From: an uncultured Clostridia bacterium
GTDB taxonomy: Bacteria; Bacillota; Clostridia; Christensenellales; Borkfalkiaceae
DNA: 19,301 nt
Assembly: GCA_947629225.1 (NCBI GenBank)
Contig: CANRCY010000012.1
Coordinates: 1-19,301, forward strand
Direction of reading: 5' to 3'
Position 1 is the first letter of the stretch. Every line of letters begins with the position of its first letter. The notes under the pieces are model-generated. The model made no database searches and was not told where the DNA came from. It was given only the letters and a program-made list of their open reading frames with translations. The translations under genes and the position numbers were made by a program. This document shows, one piece after another, positions 14,631-19,301 of this stretch.

Positions 14631-14695
14631 AAAAAAGCGCGAAGGCCGCCGCGCCGTATCCCCCTAAGATGCGGGGGGCTGTCAGCCTGCGCTTT
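14631..14695 (-). terminator. Terminator of the TetR-family gene
   Basis: Reading the minus strand, an outer stem (14695-14689 with 14640-14634) encloses an inner C5/G5 hairpin (14677-14673 with 14664-14660), and the outer stem ends in a run of T (14636-14631). The TetR stop codon lies inside the structure. It isolates the regulator gene from the downstream uronate operon promoter. Confidence 0.6.
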
Positions 14696-15209
14696 CGAAG
14701 TAGATCGCATTCACGATCGTTTCGGCGAGCGCCTGCGCGGAGCCTTCACAGTCCTCGTCGAGCCACGCCATGGAAACGTTGAACAGCATGCCCGCGTACA
14801 GATAGGGCGCGTATTTTCCAAGACCCGATACGTCCCGCTCGAATTTTTCGGTAAAACAGCGGTTCAGATAGTCGAGATAGATGTATTCCAGCCGCGCCTT
14901 GCGGATGAGTTTGAGCGGTTCTTTCTGTTCCCGGAGCAGGGTGAGCGCGTCGAGCGCAACATGGATGTAGTCCTCCTTGCAGCGCGGGTAAAAGTGCTGT
15001 GCATATAGGAAGCCCCTCGCGTTATGGTCGAAGTAGTAGATCAGAACGTCCTCTTTCCGTTTGAAATATCTGTAAAAGGTCGCCCTGCCCACGCCCGCTT
15101 TCCGCGCGATGTCCGTGACGCCGATCTTTTCCCATTCGTATTCGTGCATCAGTTTGAAGAGCGCCTGTATGATATAGAAGCGGCTGTATTCCTCGGGGGT
15201 ATATTCCAT
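14682..15209 (-). CDS. TetR/AcrR-family transcriptional regulator
   Basis: 175 aa. The ATG at 15209 is preferred over the longer frame because AAGGAG lies 11 bp upstream and the protein then begins just before the HTH domain. Residues about 9-55 form the TetR DNA-binding domain, with IGVTDIARKAGVGRATFYRYFKRKEDVL at its core. The remainder is a helical ligand/dimer domain with no recognisable ligand signature. It is divergent from two membrane-protein genes and shares with them a promoter built around a 17-bp palindrome, the presumed operator. It should therefore repress both itself and the pair. It is unlikely to control the uronate operon, which starts after its terminator and has different sites. 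Confidence 0.9.
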   Translation of the reverse strand: MEYTPEEYSRFYIIQALFKLMHEYEWEKIGVTDIARKAGVGRATFYRYFKRKEDVLIYYFDHNARGFLYAQHFYPRCKEDYIHVALDALTLLREQKEPLKLIRKARLEYIYLDYLNRCFTEKFERDVSGLGKYAPYLYAGMLFNVSMAWLDEDCEGSAQALAETIVNAIYFESAG

Positions 15210-15283
15210 GATACAAATATCTCCTTTTTGTATTTTTTCGGGCGACAAAACCGCGCACCTTGTTTCGGGGCGGTCTGCGGCGG

Positions 15284-15336
15284 TTGACAGGCCTTTTTTC
15301 AAAGTGTATGATACACTTGTTTCGCAAAAATGTCAA
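15284..15336. promoter_or_regulatory. Overlapping symmetric divergent promoters with a TetR-type operator
   Basis: Plus-strand promoter: TTGACA 15284-15289, 17-bp spacer, TATGAT 15307-15312. Minus-strand promoter: TTGACA 15336-15331, 17-bp spacer, TATCAT 15313-15308. Both -10 elements share the centre of a perfect 17-bp palindrome (15302-15318, AAGTGTAT-G-ATACACTT), the expected TetR operator. The whole arrangement is symmetric about 15310, so polymerase can occupy only one direction at a time and one bound dimer would block both. Confidence 0.85.
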
Positions 15337-15389
15337 CCGAAAGCGCGCTCGGCCCCTTTGCGGAGCGAAAAACCATGCGAGGTGAAACT

Positions 15390-15926
15390 ATGAACGAAAA
15401 AGATTTTGTATCCTATGAGTACGCGACCAAAAGCGTACAGACCAACGACAGGACGAGAGCAACCGACCTCTACGAGGCGTTCGGCTGGGAGATCTCGTCG
15501 TCCGTTCCTTCCTTGGGAGGAAGCGTGACGCTGTCCCTCCGAAGGGACAGAAAACAAAGGCACAGACAAGAACTGAACCGCCTCGAAAGGCAAGCGGAGG
15601 AGCTGCTTTCGGCGATCGGCCGCCAAAAACGGGCGCAGACGCTCGGCGCAAGCATATTCTCCTATCTTTTCGGCTGTATCGCCGCGCTCGTGCTCGGCGG
15701 CGGCATGTGCCTCTGTCTTTTGGTGGAAAACAGCGTCCCCGCGCTTGTCGGCGGGATTTTTCTCGGGCTGATCGGCATCGTCTTGTGCGGCGTCAATTAC
15801 CTGATATACAGGCGGCTTGCCGAGAAAAAGACCAAACAGCTGTTGCCCCTCATCGACGAGAACGAAGAAAAACTTGCCGATCTGCTGGAAAAAGGCAACG
15901 ACCTGCTTCGGGCCGATCTCATCTGA
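15390..15926 (+). CDS. Small membrane protein with two TM helices, unknown function
   Basis: 178 aa. The ATG at 15390 has GAGGTG 6-7 bp upstream; a TTG-type start 20 codons earlier lies within the promoter leader and is rejected. Residues about 51-82 are a highly charged helix (likely coiled coil). Two membrane helices follow at about 86-111 and 116-141, then a second charged helix at about 142-176 that could pair with the first in the cytoplasm. I recognise no family. First gene of a TetR-controlled pair, 12 bp before the next gene. TetR control and membrane location are compatible with a stress or efflux-associated role, but nothing in the sequence shows this. Confidence 0.75.
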   Translation: MNEKDFVSYEYATKSVQTNDRTRATDLYEAFGWEISSSVPSLGGSVTLSLRRDRKQRHRQELNRLERQAEELLSAIGRQKRAQTLGASIFSYLFGCIAALVLGGGMCLCLLVENSVPALVGGIFLGLIGIVLCGVNYLIYRRLAEKKTKQLLPLIDENEEKLADLLEKGNDLLRADLI

Positions 15927-15938
15927 CGGCGGCGGAAG

Positions 15939-16610
15939 ATGAAAAGCAACAACACGCAGACGGAACGCCCGCGCAGCCGGTTCGGCAATAAGGAATTCCG
16001 TACCCTTCTTGCATCGCGGCTCTCCTTGCTTGCGACCGCGGTCTTTGCGGGATACAACGTATTTCTGTGGATCGTTTACCGCGCCGCGTGGAACATCGGG
16101 ATCGCGGTCTACTATGCCCTCCTCTCGGCCCTCAGAGGTTATGCCCTTTTGGCAGAGCGGCGGCTTGGCAAATTGTGCGAGGAAGGGAGAGAACCTGACG
16201 GCGCGGCAAAAAAGCTGTTTTTGCTGCAAAGCCTCTTTCTCTTTCTCATTGCGCTTGCGCTCATCGTGCCCATCTCACTGATGGTGATGCAGAAAAAGAC
16301 GGTGCAATATTCGCCGATCCCCGCCATTGCGACGGCGGCATATACGACCTATAAGGTCGCCTTTTCCACGCGGAATTTTATCAAGAGCCGAAAGGAACCA
16401 CGCGGGGGGATCAAGATCTTACGCTGTCTGAATTTCGTCGACGCGCTCGTTTCCGTTCTTTCCCTGCAATACGTCCTCGTCATGACCTTCGGAAGCGGCG
16501 TGGAGGGCAGTATGCTTTCGCTCTGCGCCGTCACTTCCTTTACGGTGTGGACCGTGATCCTTGCGATCTCGGTCGCGGCGCTCGTAAGAGCGGTCGCAAA
16601 GCGGAAATGA
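15939..16610 (+). CDS. Polytopic membrane protein, unknown function
   Basis: 223 aa. The ATG at 15939 follows a weak GGCGGAAG site and lies 12 bp after the upstream stop, so the two genes are probably co-transcribed and partly coupled. About six membrane helices are predicted by eye near 25-47, 52-70, 93-116, 124-143, 166-184 and 195-217, with short basic loops and a basic C-terminus. The segment with FLWIVYRAAWNIGIAVYYALLSALRGY resembles, from memory, a family of uncharacterised clostridial membrane proteins. No transport or enzyme motif is visible. Partner of the two-helix protein under the TetR-type operator. Confidence 0.75.
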   Translation: MKSNNTQTERPRSRFGNKEFRTLLASRLSLLATAVFAGYNVFLWIVYRAAWNIGIAVYYALLSALRGYALLAERRLGKLCEEGREPDGAAKKLFLLQSLFLFLIALALIVPISLMVMQKKTVQYSPIPAIATAAYTTYKVAFSTRNFIKSRKEPRGGIKILRCLNFVDALVSVLSLQYVLVMTFGSGVEGSMLSLCAVTSFTVWTVILAISVAALVRAVAKRK

Positions 16611-16613
16611 TTC

Positions 16614-16643
16614 CCCCGTCGCCGTCCTCGGCGTGTCGCGGGG
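16614..16643. other. GC-rich hairpin between convergent genes
   Basis: Two nested 5-bp stems (16614-16618 with 16639-16643, and 16620-16624 with 16629-16633) fill the 35-bp gap between the convergent stop codons. There is no T-run on either strand, so it could at most be a weak bidirectional terminator or an mRNA 3'-end barrier. Confidence 0.3.
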
Positions 16644-16645
16644 AG

Positions 16646-17134
16646 CTATTCGCTAAACTCGTATCTTCCGCTGATATAGTCCACCAATTCCCCCGTTTTC
16701 GGGACGGGCAGTAAAGTCACGATATCGGTATATAGGCGCTGCTCCCCGTGCAGATACCACAAAAATACGACATGCTCTTTTTGCGCGGGGTCCGTTTCCC
16801 AATAGACGTTCTGCAGCGCGGCGGTCCCTCCATAGTACTTTTCGGCGGAAGAGGCAAGCGTTTCGCGGATGTCCGACTTTAACACGAGATACTCGTTCTT
16901 GCGGACCTTGCGCAGAATGATGAACAGTTCGTAGCTTGCGAGCCGCACAAGGAGATATTTGCGGTCCGGGGATACGGATACGACGTGCCCGAGCGGCCGT
17001 GTGCCGTTGCGCGAGTCGTGGTAGAGCGCACTGTCGCCGACGGAGATCGCTTCCTCCCATTCGGGAAGCGGTTTTTCGATCTCGTGGCGGTCAAAGACGA
17101 CGGAATTGCCGAATTCGTAGAACTTGATGGTCAT
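16646..17134 (-). CDS. Hypothetical protein, 162 aa
   Basis: The ATG at 17134 has AAGGAGG 8 bp upstream and a consensus promoter, so the gene is credible. The product has no signal peptide and no membrane helix; it is mostly beta-strand-like with many aromatic and charged residues (for example SPDRKYLLVRLASYELFIIL and EHVVFLWYLHGEQRLYTDIV). I do not recognise the family and will not assign a function. It is monocistronic, convergent with the TetR-controlled pair and divergent from the 486-aa membrane protein gene. Confidence 0.75.
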   Translation of the reverse strand: MTIKFYEFGNSVVFDRHEIEKPLPEWEEAISVGDSALYHDSRNGTRPLGHVVSVSPDRKYLLVRLASYELFIILRKVRKNEYLVLKSDIRETLASSAEKYYGGTAALQNVYWETDPAQKEHVVFLWYLHGEQRLYTDIVTLLPVPKTGELVDYISGRYEFSE

Positions 17135-17162
17135 GTCATTCCCCTCCTTACTTCTCTATTAT

Positions 17163-17191
17163 AGTATAAAAGTATCTTGGCGGTCTGTCAA
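17163..17191 (-). promoter_or_regulatory. Sigma-A promoter of the 162-aa gene
   Basis: On the minus strand TTGACA (17191-17186), a 17-bp spacer and TATACT (17168-17163) form a near-consensus promoter about 29 bp before the start codon. A plus-strand terminator hairpin is superimposed on it. Confidence 0.8.
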
Positions 17192-17204
17192 GATGCTTTT
17201 TTTT
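17168..17204 (+). terminator. Plus-strand intrinsic terminator overlapping a minus-strand promoter
   Basis: A 10-bp stem with one G-T pair (17170-17179 with 17189-17198) and a 9-nt loop run into eight T (17197-17204). It has the right form for a rho-independent terminator on the plus strand, but the nearest plus-strand gene ends over 550 bp upstream. It may stop read-through or antisense RNA coming from the 15390-16610 pair. Confidence 0.65.
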
Positions 17205-17217
17205 CGCAGCGCCGCGG

Positions 17218-17316
17218 AAATGCAAATTTTTTCTGCCTAAAAATAGGTAGAAAGCAATCGATATAAAAGTGTTGACTTTTGCCTGCAAATCTGATAAAAT
17301 AAATGCAAATTTTTTC
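17218..17316 (+). repeat. 16-bp perfect direct repeat flanking a promoter, plus inverted repeat
   Basis: AAATGCAAATTTTTTC occurs at 17218-17233 and again at 17301-17316, 83 bp apart. The second copy covers the expected transcription start of the downstream gene. A near-perfect 7-4-7 inverted repeat (17233-17239 with 17244-17250) abuts the first copy. Possible regulator sites; no protein can be named. Confidence 0.7.
17272..17300 (+). promoter_or_regulatory. Sigma-A promoter of the 486-aa membrane protein gene
   Basis: TTGACT (17272-17277), a 17-bp spacer and TAAAAT (17295-17300) form a good promoter 27 bp before the ATG at 17328. The ribosome site is GGGAGA, 5 bp before the ATG. Confidence 0.8.
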
Positions 17317-17327
17317 GGGAGAACGCC

Positions 17328-18788
17328 ATGAACGAAACTTCGGGGAGCAAACCGCTCGACAAACGCAAAATCGTTTGGATCTTTAACATTGTTGTTGCAA
17401 TCATCAGCCTTCTTTCCATTCTCTGCTATTTTTTCGGTCCCGTATGGCAGATCAAACTTTCATACACTCTCACGGCCGATCAATTGTTGGAGATGACGGG
17501 CGACGCCTTGAATTTTGATGCGAAGGAAGTCATCGGGGAAGACGGCGAAAAACTCGATCTCGCCATTTCCCTTTCGGCAGGACATGTATTGGGCGCCTTC
17601 ACCTCTGCTGAGGAAACCGTGGATAAGATGCTTGACGACAACATCAATTCCATTGTGGACGAACTCAGCGCTTCTTTGAACGGGATCGCCAAAAAGACCG
17701 TGAAGGTCGTCGCCAAGAACACCGTAAAAAGCGAGGTCAAAAACAACGTCAAAAAGTACCTCACGCAGGACAGCGGTGCGATGAGCGACGAAGAAGTCGA
17801 AAGCAAACTCGGCGAGCTTGGAATCACCGACGACTATATCAGCGAAAAGACGGACAAGCTCATCGACGATGTGTTCGCGGGCGGCAGCGACGTGGATTCC
17901 GTGACGCAAAACATCATGGATACGGTCGACGAAGTCTATAGCGATCTTCAAAAAAATGCGCAGGGCAAAGAAGAATATCGGGAGCTTGCCGATTCCGAAC
18001 TCACCGAGGAAGATAAGGCGGCGATCGAGGACACCGTGCGGGAAACGCTCGGAAAACTTGCCCAAGAGGACGGGACGATCGATCCCGACGAAATGATCGC
18101 AGAACTTCTCGCGCAGGCGCTTGGCGCAGCAGGTTCGGGAAGCGGCGGGGCGGAGGAGGCCTCCGCGGCGGATGCCGTTCTTCTGGCGGACGAAGCCGAC
18201 GGCGGCGAGAGCGCCTCGGGCAAGGATAAACTTGTTTCCGCGCTGCGGGATACCTTAAATAAATACATCTCCGACCCCGTGCGCAGCTATGCGGTGTATG
18301 TGTTTTACGGAATGGCGGGTCTTATGATCTTCTCAATGTTGCCCTGGGCCTATGTGCTCATCAAGCTCATCGTCAAGCTCGTGAAAAAGGATCCGAACCC
18401 CACCGTCAAGCTCGCCGTTCCGATTTGGCTCGGCTGGCTGTTCTTCCTCATTTTGGTCGCGATCCCCTCGGTTGCTCTGATGATCCTTAAACTCCCCTCC
18501 GTCACCGCGGCGCTTACGTCGGGACTTGGCTCGGCGATGGCTTACTTCGAGCAGCTCAATTTCACCATCACCTCCGTCAGCTGGACTACGGTGATCTGCG
18601 CGATCATCGCGTTCGGTATCTCCATCTATTATATGGTCGTGCGCCGCCAGCTCAAGCGGGAAGCAAACGCGCCGATGATGTACAACGGCAATGGTGGAAG
18701 CGGCGAAACGGCCTACTACGGCACGGACGGGATGGCCCCCGAGGACGGCGACATCAACGACGAGATCGCGCTGGGCGACGAGCAGTAG
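17328..18788 (+). CDS. Four-helix membrane protein with large extracytoplasmic helical domain, unknown function
   Basis: 486 aa. The ATG at 17328 follows GGGAGA and a good promoter. Residues about 15-37 form the first membrane helix. Residues about 40-315 are a large, acidic, mostly helical domain outside the membrane, with a Lys-rich helical segment near 121-144 and a Gly/Ser/Ala/Glu-rich linker at about 264-300. Further membrane helices follow at about 322-350, 366-388 and 417-437, then an acidic cytoplasmic tail with Gly/Asn/Tyr-rich low complexity. No enzyme, transport or cell-wall-binding motif is recognised. It looks like a structural or sensor-type envelope protein, but this is only topology. 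Transcribed alone; the next plus-strand terminator is 200 bp downstream. Confidence 0.82.
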   Translation: MNETSGSKPLDKRKIVWIFNIVVAIISLLSILCYFFGPVWQIKLSYTLTADQLLEMTGDALNFDAKEVIGEDGEKLDLAISLSAGHVLGAFTSAEETVDKMLDDNINSIVDELSASLNGIAKKTVKVVAKNTVKSEVKNNVKKYLTQDSGAMSDEEVESKLGELGITDDYISEKTDKLIDDVFAGGSDVDSVTQNIMDTVDEVYSDLQKNAQGKEEYRELADSELTEEDKAAIEDTVRETLGKLAQEDGTIDPDEMIAELLAQALGAAGSGSGGAEEASAADAVLLADEADGGESASGKDKLVSALRDTLNKYISDPVRSYAVYVFYGMAGLMIFSMLPWAYVLIKLIVKLVKKDPNPTVKLAVPIWLGWLFFLILVAIPSVALMILKLPSVTAALTSGLGSAMAYFEQLNFTITSVSWTTVICAIIAFGISIYYMVVRRQLKREANAPMMYNGNGGSGETAYYGTDGMAPEDGDINDEIALGDEQ

Positions 18789-18828
18789 TTTCTGCTTTGC
18801 GTCCATGCGGACGGTTGCGCCGCTGTGG

Positions 18829-18861
18829 CGAAACCGGCAGACGCGCGGGACTTAGAAGCTT
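18829..18861 (+). pseudogene. Truncated tRNA-Leu(UAG), 5' half only
   Basis: The sequence reads as the 5' half of a leucine tRNA: an acceptor-like 7-mer, TG, a D-arm with GCG/CGC stem and the AAACCGGCAGA loop, then an anticodon-stem strand and the loop CTTAGAA (anticodon TAG). After the loop the matching strand (TCCCG expected) is absent, and no variable arm, T-arm or CCA end follows. It cannot be a functional tRNA. It is probably a remnant of recombination within a tRNA gene; a chance match is less likely given the D-arm. Confidence 0.55.
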
Positions 18862-18909
18862 TGTTTGAGAACGGTCAATCGCACATTTTTCCCGCTTTTA
18901 CCCCTAAAA

Positions 18910-18969
18910 AGTAGCAAAAAAGTGCCAAAAACCGAGGGCAAAACTTTTAGTCCCAAAATAGTCCCAATT
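18910..18969 (+). repeat. Two pairs of AGTnnCAAAA-type direct repeats spaced 11 bp
   Basis: Copies start at 18910 (AGTAGCAAAA), 18921 (AGTGCCAAAA), 18949 (AGTCCCAAAA) and 18960 (AGTCCCAATT). Each pair is offset by 11 bp, about one helical turn, and the pairs are 28 bp apart. This resembles arm-type binding sites of tyrosine recombinases next to an att site (inference), and the tRNA remnant lies about 50 bp upstream. Confidence 0.5.
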
Positions 18970-18989
18970 TGTAAAAATGCAATTCGCAG

Positions 18990-19020
18990 GATCTCACCGA
19001 AGAAAGTGAGATCTTTTTTT
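18990..19020 (+). terminator. Strong plus-strand intrinsic terminator
   Basis: A perfect 8-bp stem (18990-18997 with 19006-19013), an 8-nt loop and seven T (19014-19020). It is the first terminator after the 486-aa membrane protein gene, giving that transcript a 3' untranslated region of about 200 nt that includes the tRNA remnant and the repeats. Confidence 0.85.
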
Positions 19021-19301
19021 ACCCGCTCCTATTCCGTAGCACACTTTTAGATTTTCAAGCCGCCGGGAGGCGGCTTCCTTTCTTCCGGGCTTCCGATGAC
19101 GGCGGCGCCGCGCGCCGCACCGCTTGGACCCGGCGGCACCCATTCCGCGGTGCCGCTTATCTTTATGAGTAAGTATATATAGGTATAAATAACTGCGCGA
19201 CTTTTGCTACCACTCACGGTAACTTTTTATACCGCCGGCGAGGTATCTTTCATACCTTGAAAGTCTGAAAAATCGTACAGTATTTTTTCCATAAAGAAAC
19301 T
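19021..19301. other. Non-coding stretch rich in hairpins at the right edge
   Basis: No credible gene is visible in the last 280 bp. Three perfect inverted repeats occur: 8 bp with a GGGA tetraloop (19057-19064 with 19069-19076), 8 bp (19133-19140 with 19149-19156) and 6 bp (19241-19246 with 19252-19257). The first may be a terminator for a gene beyond the right edge, but its T-tract is imperfect. Base composition swings from GC-rich (19085-19155) to AT-rich (19160-19200). Confidence 0.5.

Noticed and set aside
13075..14631. Long plus-strand reading frame (518 codons) opposite the transporter gene
   Set aside because: It is the antisense shadow of a clear GPH symporter. The translation is Arg/His/Asp-rich without any fold-like pattern, and it would end inside the uronate operon promoter.
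18865..19050. Small plus-strand frame of 61 codons near the right edge
   Set aside because: It runs through a perfect intrinsic terminator and the direct repeats, lacks a ribosome site, and is Lys/Ser/Phe-rich without pattern.
1..19301. CRISPR array, insertion sequence or transposase gene
   Set aside because: No regularly spaced repeat series and no transposase or integrase reading frame is visible in the window; the only mobility hint is the tRNA remnant at the right end.

Overview
The window looks like a chromosomal segment of a fairly GC-rich, probably anaerobic Bacillota (Clostridia-type) bacterium. The signs are strong AAGGAGG-type ribosome binding sites, Gram-positive-style lipoproteins, an SDR-type mannonate oxidoreductase of the Bacillus kind, a GPH-family sugar symporter, a C-domain-first family 3 glycosidase and a rubredoxin domain. 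No genus can be named from the sequence alone.

Positions 1-14,605 (all genes on the minus strand) form a uronic-acid and uronide utilisation locus with four transcription units that share a promoter architecture, plus the regulator gene. Read in transcription order these are: (a) a six-gene operon 14520->6596 encoding a GPH-type transporter, UxaC, an SDR mannonate/fructuronate oxidoreductase, a PfkB sugar kinase, 6-phosphogluconate dehydrogenase and a LarA-family nickel racemase/epimerase; (b) an AraC-family regulator (6502->5723); (c) a translationally coupled pair, a cytoplasmic GH2 glycosidase and a secreted beta-helix lipoprotein (5630->2215); (d) a Big_2-domain lipoprotein (2111->1035); (e) the start of a membrane-anchored GH3 enzyme carrying a rubredoxin domain (809-> off the left edge).

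The most interesting reading is metabolic. The operon has no mannonate dehydratase and no KDPG aldolase. It has a LarA homologue with all key nickel-pincer residues, and 6-phosphogluconate dehydrogenase. These genes fit a dehydratase-free route: glucuronate -> fructuronate -> mannonate -> (C2 epimerisation) gluconate -> 6-phosphogluconate -> ribulose 5-phosphate + CO2. The epimerase and kinase specificities are inferred. Units a, c, d and e each carry two TGCAA half-sites exactly 21 bp apart, the proximal one 22-24 bp upstream of the -10. This is the geometry expected of class II activation by an AraC-family protein, and the AraC gene has a variant copy over its own -35.

Positions 14,631-16,643 hold a TetR-family regulator divergent from two small membrane-protein genes of unknown function. 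The two promoters are almost perfectly symmetric and share one -10 region inside a 17-bp palindrome. Positions 16,646-18,788 hold an unrecognised 162-aa gene (minus) and a 486-aa four-helix membrane protein (plus). The last ~510 bp are non-coding. They contain an apparent 5' half of a tRNA-Leu(UAG), two pairs of short direct repeats spaced 11 bp, a clear terminator and several hairpins, possibly the scar or edge of an integrated element.
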